This document shows positions 12,547 to 23,688 of a stretch of DNA of 64,000 bases, in pieces. This DNA is from Siphlonurus alternatus. Lineage: Eukaryota > Arthropoda > Insecta > Ephemeroptera > Siphlonuridae. Each line of letters begins with the position of its first letter. Position 1 is the first letter of the stretch. The stretch spans positions 54,128,364 to 54,192,363 of the forward strand of contig OX463778.1 in the NCBI GenBank assembly GCA_949825025.1, written 5' to 3'. The position numbers and the translations under genes are program-made. The notes below the pieces were generated by a model. That model searched no databases. It was given only the letters and a program-made list of their open reading frames with translations, and had not been told where the DNA came from.

Positions 12547-15500
12547 TAAAACTTGCAGACCCACCTTGACCCTGAGAGAGGTGTCGGAGGGCAGATGGTG
12601 GCAGTCCGCCGCCTGCAGGAACACGCTGAGTGCCACACGGTTCGGGAACGGTCCGTCGGAGCCACACAGCGCACAGTGCAAGCCCTCGCCCGGCACCTCC
12701 TGCAAGAGCTCACTGCGGCACGCGGCACAGACCGGCCAAGAGAAGGCACTCTCCTCGTCAACACCACTCACCACCCCTGAGGACACATTTTTTGTATTTC
12801 TTTTTATTAATTTACTTATTATTTAATGAAGCATAGCAAAATAAATGTGACAAATAATTTGATAATTTAAGTTAAACCATCAGACTTAAAAAAATGCATT
12901 TTCACTTTTCGACAAGGGTCATGTTTTTATTTGTTTTGTTTTTGCTATAGTTGACAGTAACCTTTTTCACAAATAGTGTATGAATTTTAAGCTGAGGTCT
13001 TATTCTATAAAATTGTAAACTATCTTTATTTTGTATTATTTTAAACAATTATATCATTTTAGAAGAGAATTATTTTGTGAAAATTTAAGAATGTAACAAA
13101 AACAAAAAAAGCAATTAGAATTACAAATGATCAATGTGGTGTCCCATTCTCATTTATTACTTTGGAATGGAGAATTTTATATCTTTCAAAGTATCATTTC
13201 TGTAACTAAGAGGAAAGTTGTTTAGTAATATCTGTCATGAACACAATTTAGAACTGGAAGTAAAAAATATTTAATTTAATCACAAGTTTCAAATATTCAA
13301 ATTAAGGAAAATAAACCATTTAGGTTGTGATAATCTTATTAAAAGAAAAGGATAGGAATAACCAGCAAGGCCTTACCGATCGAAAGAGTCACAGCAGGTG
13401 GAAATTCTTGCAGTCACAGAGGTTCACTCTGTGACCGCAAGAATTCACTCTGTCACTCTGTGTAAAAACTTTCGAGTGAACCTCTGTGACCGCAAGAATT
13501 TCCACCTGCTGTGACTCTTTCGATCGACAAGTTTCAATTAAACAACAAAATATTAGACAGACACTCCGAATCTCACACTTGAGATAATCTGGCGAGAGTC
13601 GCTACATCAATAACAGCGGAACTTGACTCGTTGCCTGGCAACATGAAGAGAGAAGAGGAGGAATACTTTCTCTATTGGCTTACTAGAAGTAAAATGGCTT
13701 AAACACCAAAACAAGGTCATTAGAAAATAATACTACAGCAATAAATGAGGAAAATATAACAACAATTAGACTGACCTGCCGCGATGACCAGGTCTGCAGA
13801 CCGGCTGCTCGGTCCCAGGGGGGGTAGGGAGGGCTCCATCCTCCGCAGCTCCGCGGCCAGGGAACCAAGCCTGGAGTTCCACTCAGAGACCGCGAGCGAT
13901 GAACCGGAGTCCTCGGGGGAGAGTGTGCCGCTGTACCGGTCGAGAAACAGTTCTCCTGTCACCAGATGGGGTTAGTGTCTGAACAAGTGTGACCAGATGG
14001 GACACGCAGAGAGAAGAACATTAGTATCGTAGTAAAATGTAGGTTAAAAAATACGTTCTTTTCATTTTCAATACATAAAAGAATAGGTTTTTATTTCAGC
14101 TAATACAACACACAACATAATGTATAAAATATATAATACAATAAAAATTTTCACATTAGAAATTTAATGATAAAATATCCACTTGGTATTTAATTGTTAC
14201 TACAAAATTGAAACATACTATATCAACTATTTGTTGCAATTTTTAGTACAAATATTTTAACATCTTCTTTAAGTATTTTTTTTTTTTAATAAATTTAGTA
14301 CGTACTCTTTTTTTAAATTTTTTATCATCTGTATTTTTTTTGACATATCTTGGTAATAATAGTTTGAACCCACTAAATAACAAGGGATGTTGTTGGCTTG
14401 CTCATTTTTTTATCACTACCGTCATATAATCATTACTGAAAATAAAAATAGAAGGGCTATTTGAAGCAAGTAGCTATGGTCATTTACAAGTAAAGGTTAC
14501 TTATGTTTTGTGAACTTTGCTACTGAAAGTGTTTAGTCACCCAGCCTTATTTACAAGTAAATTTTGATGAAGTTATGTGGATGAAATTTCATGACAATGA
14601 AGCTGAAGACTAATTTTACTGCCGGAGAGAAAAGCTTCCAGTGTGGCACTTTTGTGAAAATTGGAAATTAGCATGTTTTGTCAAGTTTGACGTTTTCAAC
14701 ATCCAATTAAAAGAAATAAATGTCAGCAATGCAAGTTTAAATAAGCAACTGTGATTTAAAGAATTAATGAAAATGTAGAAAAACAAAGAATACCATGGAA
14801 ATGTCCGAAGATGTCCAAAAATTCTTAGGACGAAAAGAGATTGGAGTAAGAGGTTATAGAAAAGGAGTATGTTAGGTAGTCATTGTCTAAATTTTACATT
14901 TAGATCTGCATTAACTGTGGAACTTGTCTCGTTACCTGGCAACATGGAGAGAAGAAACCCTTTCTCTATTGACTTACTAGAAGTAAAATGGCATAATAGA
15001 CAATATGTGGGTTTAAGAAAAAAAAGAAAGAACACTAACATTGTAAAATGTGACCCACAGAGGAAAGTAATATTAATATTGAACACTCTCTCACCTGCAT
15101 GGCAGCCGAGGTCTCTCAGACAAACTACGCTGCCTGCCTTCAGCTCGGGCACGGCTGCCGAGGGTCGCAGGTTCACGGTCACGTAGGGGACGTCCAGGGA
15201 GAGATCGCAAACGTAGAGCTGCGTCTCCGTCGCGAGCAGCACCAGGACAATCACGGTGAGACGAACGTCGCTTTGCTAGCGGCAGAGACGATATTATACA
15301 GAAGAATCATTCTTGTAAGGAAAGGTGGACCATTGCGGTTGGATAAAAGGAAAGAGATAGGAAAATACCAAAACAAGCCTTACCACGATGAAATGTCTGT
15401 AGTGAGGAGAGTCTTGATGGCACAGATAACACAAAAATATTTACAAATACATTATTGAGACGTTTCAACCAACATTTGATGATGTATTTGTAAATATATT

Positions 15501-18500
15501 TGTGTTATCTGTGCCATCAAGACTCTCCTCACTACGGACATTTCATCGTGGTAAGGTTTTTTGGTATTTTCCCACCTCTTTCCTTTCATTAACAGAATAA
15601 TAATTATTGTTATTCATCCTATAAAACTGTGTATATAGTATTTTCAATTCATTACAAGTGTTAAGGTGTTAGAGTGAATTTTTATTTTCAGTGCAAGTAT
15701 GATATACATACAGTATTTAGCATTCCAATTTTAGGCACTGTACAGTTTTACCTTAGGTTATATGCTAAGTTTCTTGTGATTTTTTTTTTTCATGAAATAA
15801 ATGCTTACAAATAGTTTTGAGGCAAATCTTTCTGTCCATCCATCCAGCACTACATTCCTGGCCATCTGTTTTACTTAAAATGCTACACGAGACAGTCTTT
15901 GGCATCAGGGACAGCCTGAGACTTGAAACTGACGACGGGTTAATTAATTTCATAACAACTTATATCAAGCTGATGATGTCGTAGCATGGTATTTTATTTC
16001 ATTTACATTTTCAATACAACAGGAACAAATTAAAAGGTTCAATTCTGTACTGAAAACAATAAATTGTTCCACACTAAGTAAAATCAAATTTTAATCAATC
16101 AAGAGTTTTATTCATTGAAATCATTTCTAAGAAATAAATTTCCTGAGGATAAAGTTACTATGTAAGGAGCTTTGTGTCTTAATTTGTACGAATTGTATGT
16201 TAAAATTATGTAGTGCTATTTTGTGATTTATACTGTATTGATATTGTGTGTCATGTTAATGGTTGTCCCATCCATATAGTTTTTATTTATTTCAGGAATT
16301 GATTATAACGTGAACCTATGTTTGTCTTGTACACCACCTAAAAGTTCAAATGAATAAAATACAAATCCCCAACTTCTGTTTCTACAAATGACACCCACCT
16401 CCGAGACGTCACTCAGTACAGAGAGGGGTGGAGGCACCCAGGCGGTGACATCCTCAATCTCCGTGGCCTCGACTCCCAGTCCAGAGAACTCGAAGATCTG
16501 CGTCTGAGGGCGTGAGGTGAGACTGGACAACATCGTCGCCAGGCCGGGACTCCTGAGGACACAATAACAAGTTTCGTCTCTGCAGCCTCACAAGTAGCTG
16601 TTACAATCCATTTTCCTTGTACTGAAATTCTTGTGTATTAGAATCAGATACTCCCAGCCAATATTTGAAATGTATTTTATTTCAGGAATAAAATAAAATG
16701 TAAAATGTAAAATGGTTGAAAATGTACATTATTATAGAATCTATATATAAAAAAGAGGAAATATTTATTTGTGACTTAGTGTTTTTAAATTCTTATCCAG
16801 CACATACTTTGATATTAAATATAATATTCACATTAAAATAGTGGAATTAATCACACCTAATATTCTGATATACAACTTGAACTCAAATATTCAGTGGAGT
16901 AATAAAATGACTGAACTCCATCATTTAACAGAACACCTAACTAGCATGACTTAAAACAATCACCTTGCAGTCTCGGTACGTCTGGTGAGCTCCAGCTTCC
17001 TCAGGTGCAGACTCGCCCCCTCTCTCACCACCCCCGGGCACGTCCGCAGCTCCAGCAGGCACAGCTCACCCCGGGCGTCCTGACCGAGGGCCGCCCAGCG
17101 CGCGCCCTGGGACGTCTGGGTGGACAGCGAGGGCAGACCAAACCCCCTGGGGACACTGCAAGAGACGTCACAAGTCATTGTCCCTCGTCCTGATGACGTC
17201 TGGATGGTGGTGAATGTAGCAAACAATTGTGACTGATAACTTAATTACAATAATTATAACTTCGTTTGGGCACTTCAATAAATAGTATAATACAGTATTC
17301 CTTGAGAGATATTAAACATATTAAGCTTGAAATATTCCAAAAGTTCAATTATGGTGGTATTAGCGTCAAATTTAAGAAGAAATTTTTAATGTTTTGATTT
17401 TTTAAGGAAAATAAACATTAATTTTGTGAAATATTATTTAAAGAAAATAACAGGGAACAGCAAGGCCTTACTAATTGAAAAATTCACAGCAGAGGTGAAA
17501 ATCTTGCGATTACACTTCGAAAACATTAATTTACATTCCATGAAAGACATTTTGCATCGTCGAGATGCTTCATTTGTCACAAGTAGAGGCCGACTTTCAC
17601 ATTAATATTTTCAAAGTTTACCTATAATCACAAGATTTTCACCTGCTGTGACTTTTTCAATTGGCAAGGCCTTGCTGTTATTTCCTGTCTTTTTCTTGAA
17701 ATAATATAATAAAGAAAATATATCTTTGCAATATATTTCTTCAGAGAAGATTCTGAGAATTTTCCATTCTTTTTATTTCACCCACCAGGCCGTGTATTGA
17801 CAGAGTCGTTGGCAGCAGACGACGAGCTCCAGGCTAGCAGACGGACTCGAGGAGTGGAGGGCCACAGCCTCGGCCACGCCCAGGGTCTGGCTGGTCACCG
17901 ACCTCAAGCTTGGCCCAGCCTGGTCCTCCAGGGCTTCCACGGCGCGCAGACGAGCACCGGAACTCACCCCCCGCCCGAGGAACATCGTCTGCAGTAGATC
18001 TCCGAGAGGCAGTCGGAACTGACACTGATCACCAGCAACACCAACGTCTGCAATCACGGTTCACATAACAACATTCAACTGTCTCAAATTGAAGGAATAT
18101 ATTTTAAAGGAAAGGATAGGAATAACCAGCAAGGGCTTACCGATCGAGAAGTTACAGAAGGAGAAAATCTTGCGGTCATGTAGATATTTAACTATTTTTC
18201 GAGTGAACCTGTGACCGCAAGATTTTCTCCTTCTGTGACTTCTCGATCGGTAAGGCCTTGCTGGTTATTCCTATCCTTTCTTTTAAAATATATATCACAA
18301 TCGAAATGGTTTATTTTCCTTAAATTTAATATCAAATTGAAGGAAATAACATGGAAATTTCGAAAAAATTTAAGGATTATTGTCACTGATCTTAGAAGAT
18401 GGTGAATCACTCTGGAAATTATAGTAAACCTTCTTTACATTATAACATATAAATACTGTATTCAGCCAAAAAAATTAAGCTATAATCAATCTAGTTCTTT

Positions 18501-21500
18501 AGAAATACAGGATATAAATAGATAGTGAGAATATCATTGGAAATCTGGCCGCCATTAGTCAAAGCAAGTCAAATAAGCATAATTTTCAACTAAGAAATTA
18601 ATATCTATGTCGAAAAAGATTGGAAAAAAAATTGGTTACTTATGCAGAATTTCTGGTTTTTTAAGCCAATGGTGCAAAATACTAGTGTATAAGACTATAA
18701 TTGCTCCACATTTTGAATATTGTGCTTCTTTATTTTTTAATGCCAGCAAAAGAAATTTAAATTAATTGCAGAGACTACAAAACAGAGCTATGAGAATTAT
18801 TCTTTGTTGTAAAAAAAGAACCAGTACTACTATAATGCTGGATACATTACAATGGCTAAGTGTTAAACAGAGATTTGGCTTGAAGATATTGTTATTTTTT
18901 TTATGATATAGTTAATGATAAATTTCCAGAACATTTCAAAAAAGATTTAGTAAAAATTAGTGAATTGTATTCCTACAACACAAGAGGCTGTAATAACTAC
19001 AGTAAACTTTCGATTTTATGAAGTCTCAAGGGACCCAAAAAAACATGAATTCACAAAATCGAAAGTATTAACATTGAAAGTGCTATCTATATAGTTGGCT
19101 AGGACCAACATTTCACTTCACAAAATTGAATAATTCATAAAATTGAACTTGACAAAATCGAAAGTTTACTGTATTTTAGAAATTCTGTAAAGAAACAAAG
19201 TTCTGAAAAATCCATTTATAATTGTGCTAAGTCTCTTTTTAATAAATTACCTGATGGTATTAAAAATTGTAAAAATAAAAAACAATTTAAAAGATATTGT
19301 ATACAGTTTGTAAAAGACAAGTTTCCTTATAGCAGGTAAATTATAATTAATAAAAAAAAATCTATATATATTAATTATACTGTATGTAATAGCGAATATA
19401 ATATAGTCGATTTATTTGATGGTCTATTTGTAATTTGTATTTAGTTAATTTTACTGTAGGCATATGTAATATGAAACCATCTAATATGAATATACATAAT
19501 GTGTGTATTTTATTATTGATTAATGGAAAATCAATAATAACAAATTAATTATAAATTATGTTATTATTAATGTCAACAATATATTAATATGTCAAGGTTA
19601 TTTTAAAGTTATGTCAATTTATAAAATATGTAATCTGTTTTATAATATTGTATTAATTATTAGCGCAAGCTATAATAAAGAATATTTAAAAAAAAAATCA
19701 AAACTGGATGGATTAATTATGTTTTTTACTTCAGAAAGTGAACAGTCATTTTGTTCTCTATGTTCTGATCTAAATGTTATATCTTTTTACCATCAAAAAA
19801 TAATTACCATAGTGACAATGATCATTAAAGGTATACAGGCCTCAAATTACAAAATAGACAGACATTAAGTGTTGCTCAAGTTTATAATCAACATTCGTAT
19901 TATTTTTACCTGCGCGCGGTGCGTCTGTGCCAAGTCGCGCTGTAAAGAAAGTCCTTGCTGACGTCACAACTCACAGCTAGCACCGATTAGCATTGAGTTG
20001 CGACGTCATCAAGGACTTCGTAACGTCATCAAGGACTAAATTTCTTACTTTGAACTGCGACTTCGCACGGATGCATCACGCGTGGAAAAAAATGATGCAA
20101 ATGTTGATTATATACTCTAAACCCACTTGGTGACTGTCTAATTTGTAATTTGAGGCCTGTATACCTTTAAGAAAACGAAAGAGGTGAGTTATCTCTTATG
20201 TACATTAAGTCCCACATTAAATTTATTTGCACAAAACTGAAATTACTTCAAAATTTACTTCAGCAAAATTTAAAAATAAGTTTAATATCTCCTGAGAGTC
20301 TTATCAAAGGATAAATAAATTCTTGGTGAGATCTATTATGATTATGATACTGAGAAAAAATCTGATATCAAGATATTGTAGACAGAAAATAAAATATACA
20401 GTACAACATATTATATTTTTATTTTTTTAGGGGACATACATGACCAAAATGTGTCAATTGCCCCAAAATACCAACCAATCAATCATATTTTCATTTTACA
20501 TACATAAAGTGAGAATTAATATTGTTTCATTATTGATAATATATTGGACAGTTAACATTCTATGTAGGACTGTACCTTCTCTGCAGGGACAAGAGAAGTC
20601 CTTGGTTTGAGTCCTGAGTTCTGGTGGGGTCAAGTCCGTGGAAGTGCTGACCTCCATCAGGTTCACAGACAGGATGACCGGCAGCGAGAAGCCAGGGGGG
20701 TCAAACGACTGCCTGGAAATGAGAAGCATTCAAACAATTTCAGAGAAATCTATATAGCTGATGCATCATTGTGTATTTTAATTAATTTATGGAAAACATA
20801 TCTGAATAAAATTTATTGTAAAATGTTTTGCAATTACATAGAATACTAACATTAATATATGTAACTGGAATATATCTGAGCACAGTAGTACAGTATTTTA
20901 TATAATTATAAATGTGACTTTCATCCTAAAACACTCAAGTTAAAGTTAAATATTTGCATTTTATCAAACAGGCGAAAGCATCAATGTAACACATGATACA
21001 GTACCGTCAAATTATTATATATATTTTTTAAGGAAATTTTCCAGTCAAACTAAAAAATTAAGAGCTAACAAAAGACAAGTCTAATCTTGCACATCTAATT
21101 TTGGCTTTTACATTGGAGCTCTCAACACACTAGCTCTCACCACGGGGGGAAGATGGTGACGGTTGCTCCCGGCTTGACCTGCATCAGCTGGGACTCCAAC
21201 AGCAGCAGCAGACGCTGGCCGGAGCTCTCCCGGCACGTGGCCAGCCAGCGGGAGCACTGGTAGACAACCGTTTCCACACGAAGCACTAGACCCCCGTCTG
21301 GCGAGGAATTGAGCTGCCGTTCGTACCTCCACATGCGCTGGGCCGAGCGCTGACGAGACACCAGACGCTGCAGACGCTGGGCCAAGCCGTTCCTGGAGAA
21401 ATGACAGAGAGTAGAGTGTATGTGAAATATATTATACAGACTGTTCCAATATTTGTGTGTCAATTTTGATTTTTGATTAATAATTTAAAAAAATATTAGA

Positions 21501-23513
21501 GACCTGAAAATTTGTATTCCTAATAAAAACATGTCACATATTTTGGTGATACTTTTTTTACTTATTATTTATTCCTTTTGCCTTGGACAGTAGACTGTAA
21601 GTACATACCTACTATGGTTACGAAAAATTTGTAAAAAAATAAAAATGAGCTTGACTTGTACTTTTCTCACTAAAACAGCCCACTTGATTTAATTTTTTAC
21701 AACATACTTGACGTGTCTGCCCTTGCCCTTGGAGGCGGAGTCAAGGTCGATGGTTGGTCCGAGCTCGGTCGACTGAGAGCTGAGGGCCTCCACAATGGCC
21801 TGGTCCTCCACAGACGATGGTGTCATGCTGACAATGGGCTGCAACAATACAGGCTTTTCCTCCCTGAGCTATCATGTTAGAAAATTTGAATCTTTTCTCA
21901 ATAAATAATATACATGTAGTGGAGTATTGTCCTCAATTTTTTTTATTGCAGAAATGGATAGAGGGTGCAAAGTTATGCTATCCTGATTTTTTTCAGATTT
22001 TTTTGAGACCTGGAACTATTTTTAAAAAATTATTGAAAGTCCTTTTTGTGACGTCACGCGGCGGCAAGTCCTAACTTTTTCTTAAGGAGCGGCGTCTCGT
22101 GACGTCACAAAAAGGACTTTCAGTAATTTTTTAAAAATAGTTCCCGGGCTCTAAAAAATCTGAAAAAAATCAGGGTAGCATAACTTTGCACCCTCTATCC
22201 ATTTCTGCAATAAAAAAATTGAGGACAATACTCTATTACAGCTATTTGAAGCTATCTCCTATTCCCATTTAGGACTCTTCTGATAATGAATCAAGAGATT
22301 ATTTACCTCTAAAAAATAAACAAAATTCTTCAATGACAAAATTGCAAGTTTGAGTTTTTTTTTGTTTTTTTTTTTTTTCCATAAGTTTGCATAAGATGGT
22401 GATTGATTGATTGATACAAATTTTAATTGGCGTTAGGACAGAATTAGTTAATTAAGAAATTCAAAATGTTAAAAATTTCAAGTTTAATAATAATTGTTTT
22501 ACTATTTTTTGTTGTGGGAACACCGCCAAATCAGCTGACTTGAAGCCTCTAAAGAAATATGAGAATGTGGGGGAAAATTATTATAAAATAAAGCAACCGT
22601 GGGAAATTCTTCACTGTGATTCTGTGAGTACCTGCAAGCTGTCTGAGCTCTGTGTCGACTTTCTCTTCTCCTGTGATGTTGGTACTTCGATGACAGCCTC
22701 CCTGGAGTCCTGGCTGAAGTCCTCGATGTTGTGCTCCTGACTGCTTCCATGGTCCAACTTGACGACGGGGCGAGGGGCTTCGAACTTCGGCTCAACGTCA
22801 GCATCCAGAGACTCCAATAACTTTCTCTTTTTCTTCAATTGTTGGCTCCTAGTTTTACCAAATATAGGAGAAGTTGAAGCTTTTCTTAAATTAATTTTTC
22901 TTCTACTTAAAATTGGAGAGCTAGGTTTGTTATCAGTTATGGTGCTAGTTATTTGTGAGGCTGAATTTAATGTTGGTAACGGTCTAGTTCTTCTTCTTTT
23001 TTTCCTTGTTACGGAGAGAACTGGAGATTTGGGAATGGGAATCTTGATATTATTGATTGGGGACTCGGGCAAGAGAACGATGTCGTTTGAACCAAGAAAA
23101 TCAGCTGTGGGTGAATCTGCACCAAGAAGTTTCTTCCGAGAGCTAAAATTTCTATGTTGAAAAACTGGCGAGCGAGAACAGGGGTCAATCACCTGAGACT
23201 TTACTTCAGGTGGGTCATTCTCTAGCTTTGGTTCTTTATAATGTGAAATAGACGTTTCTTGCTGAGTCTTGTTCACGATTCTGCTAATCCTTGGTTTAAT
23301 TTGACCTCCAGAGCTAGAGACGCAGTCGTCAAAGTTGAGTTTCATCACCACCATTTTCTTGCTGCTTGACAAAACAGATTCTTCCTCGTCGGACGAGCTC
23401 CAGGAAATTAATGGCATATGCTGAGAACATTCTTCTGTTTGCCTAGTTAGTGGCAAAAATTGCTTTGACTTAATATTCTCGCCACTAAATCCATCCATCC
23501 GACGCTGCCAGTC
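11351..23513 (-). CDS. SPIDR: SPIDR, scaffold protein of homologous recombination (12 exons seen)
   Basis: SPIDR bridges BLM helicase and RAD51 at double-strand breaks (established for the human protein). Exons, 5' to 3' on the minus strand: 23513-22632, 21838-21708, 21392-21141, 20712-20576, 18047-17786, 17155-16964, 16552-16399, 15275-15095, 13955-13776, 12776-12565, 12005-11937, 11473-11351. All have AG/GT borders, and phases agree throughout, giving 924 residues plus stop (human about 915). Recognised segments: the Ser/acidic N-terminal exon; a GLAQRL...RSAQRMWRY helix; TVTIFPPW followed by PVILSVNL; and GVDEESAFSWPVC with paired CxxC motifs (about residues 790-830, probably metal-binding). 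The last exon ends ISLEEVPSW. The first coding exon is uncertain: translation may start at the Met encoded at 23498-23496 or at a tiny upstream exon. Introns hold many MITEs and a LINE relic. Identity is very likely; individual borders are good but unverified. Confidence 0.93.
12471..12545. repeat. AAT/ATT trinucleotide microsatellite
   Basis: About 75 bp of AAT repeat interrupted by one short ATT inversion. It lies about 20 bp beyond the donor of a SPIDR exon (minus strand). Read through, it would encode poly-Tyr/Ile, which explains the spurious long frames there. Confidence 0.95.
13293..13526 (-). mobile_element. palindromic retroposon copy with 11-bp target duplication (family R)
   Basis: The fixed end of the family (complement of TGGTTTATTTTCCTTAA) is on the left at about 13300. 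The right end stops abruptly after TTCGATCG. The copy is bracketed by ACAAGTTTCAA at 13282-13292 and 13527-13537, a perfect 11-bp direct repeat. One conserved end, one truncated end and a target duplication indicate insertion by a retroposon-like mechanism, oriented on the minus strand. Confidence 0.88.
13610..13698. repeat. intronic repeat, copy 1 of 2
   Basis: This shares GGAACTTG, CCTGGCAACATG, TTTCTCTATTG and CTTACTAGAAGTAAAATGGC with 14910-14992 in the same orientation. It lies about 75 bp past the donor of the SPIDR exon at 13955-13776. It is not coding in the SPIDR frame. Confidence 0.85.
14910..14992. repeat. intronic repeat, copy 2 of 2
   Basis: Same sequence as 13610-13698, apart from an indel in the purine-rich middle. 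It lies about 100 bp past the donor of the neighbouring SPIDR exon (15275-15095), so the two copies occupy matching places in consecutive introns. Confidence 0.85.
15317..15596. mobile_element. palindromic element related to family R
   Basis: Long inverted arms (about 15340-15450 against 15480-15590) share TGTGTTATCTGTGCCATCAA and GACATTTCATCGTGGTAAGG. The outer layout matches family R in order and spacing (ACCATT..GGTTG, then a purine tract, then GATAGGAA..TACC, then CAAGCCTTACC). It appears to be a sister family. Confidence 0.75.
16190..16345 (+). mobile_element. probable LINE 3' tail
   Basis: This ends with CTATGTTTGTCTTGTACA followed by an A-rich AATAAAATA tail. The same motif and tail recur at 62150-62222. 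The piece is non-coding and borders a SPIDR exon (16552-16399). Confidence 0.5.
17393..17706 (-). mobile_element. decayed palindromic retroposon copy (family R)
   Basis: It carries the fixed end at left (AAGGAAAATAAAC), CAAGGCCTTAC, TTCACAGCAG, the loop motif GCATCGTCGAGATGC and the inverted second arm ending GCAAGGCCTTGCTG. Many substitutions mark it as older than the copies at 13293, 18098 and 46379. Confidence 0.8.
18098..18331 (+). mobile_element. palindromic retroposon copy with 14-bp target duplication (family R)
   Basis: The fixed end GGTTTATTTTCCTTAA is on the right; the left end is truncated. The copy is bracketed by TCAAATTGAAGGAA at 18084-18097 and 18332-18345. The arms AATAACCAGCAAGG and CCTTGCTGGTTATT pair almost perfectly. 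It lies in a SPIDR intron, about 37 bp from the 18047 acceptor edge. Confidence 0.9.
18590..19345 (+). pseudogene. LINE reverse-transcriptase C-terminal relic
   Basis: The plus-strand translation shows the C-terminal pattern of Jockey/I/CR1-like polyproteins: APHFEYCASLFF, LQRLQNRAMRII, MLDTLQWLSVKQRF, then YNTRGC and, after an insertion, SLFNKLPDGIKNCKNKKQFK. Stops and a frameshift (around 18762 and 18900) make it non-functional. It is split by a TA-flanked MITE at 19000-19171. Confidence 0.85.
19000..19171. mobile_element. pogo/Tigger-type MITE inside the LINE relic
   Basis: The terminal inverted repeats are CAGTAAACTTTCGATTTT and its complement. TA lies on both sides (18998-18999 and 19172-19173), the expected target duplication for the Tc1/mariner/pogo group. 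It interrupts the LINE reading frame between NTRGCNNY and RNSVKK, so it is younger than the LINE copy. Confidence 0.88.
19825..20170. mobile_element. TTAA-flanked hairpin MITE (family T3)
   Basis: It starts TTAAAGGTATACAGGCC and ends with the inverse, GGCCTGTATACCTTTAA. The GC-rich inner arms carry CGTCATCAAGGACT-type repeats and a TGACGTCA at 19959. There is no open frame of note. It sits in a SPIDR intron. Confidence 0.88.
21922..22233. mobile_element. hairpin MITE, family H, young copy
   Basis: A near-perfect palindrome of about 312 bp whose outer arms read GAGTATTGTCCTCAATTTTT and TTTTATTGCAGAAATGG and their complements. The centre holds two GTGACGTCAC palindromes (22048 and 22099). It closely resembles 36983-37305, which lies in a different gene. 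Confidence 0.93.
22235..22550. mobile_element. non-autonomous element (family S), copy 1
   Basis: It shares CTGATAATGAATCAAGA, a poly-T block, GGGAACACCG and AATCAGCTGACTTGAAGCC with 58251-58527. The right end TCAGCTGACTTGAAGCCTCT is well kept; the left end (GCTATTTGAAGCTA) is degenerate. Confidence 0.7.
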
Positions 23514-23688
23514 CTGAAAATAAAAATATAGACCTATAGGCAGCCGCATTTAAAAATACATGAGCAATATCTAATGAGAAGTTGCCTTGTTGTCCATATT
23601 TCATAAAATAATACAGTACTGTTTATTATAATTTTGCATTAGTAATTAGCATAAAACATGCAAAAACCAAAAAGATGCGCATATATAT

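Noticed and set aside
12401..12767. Overlapping minus-strand frames with poly-Ile/Tyr tails
   Set aside because: They read through the SPIDR donor into the AAT microsatellite; one carries the true exon, the others are shadows.
15765..15953. Minus frame between two SPIDR exons as a possible missing exon
   Set aside because: The phases of the flanking exons (16399 and 15275) already join directly, and the alignment to human needs no extra residues.
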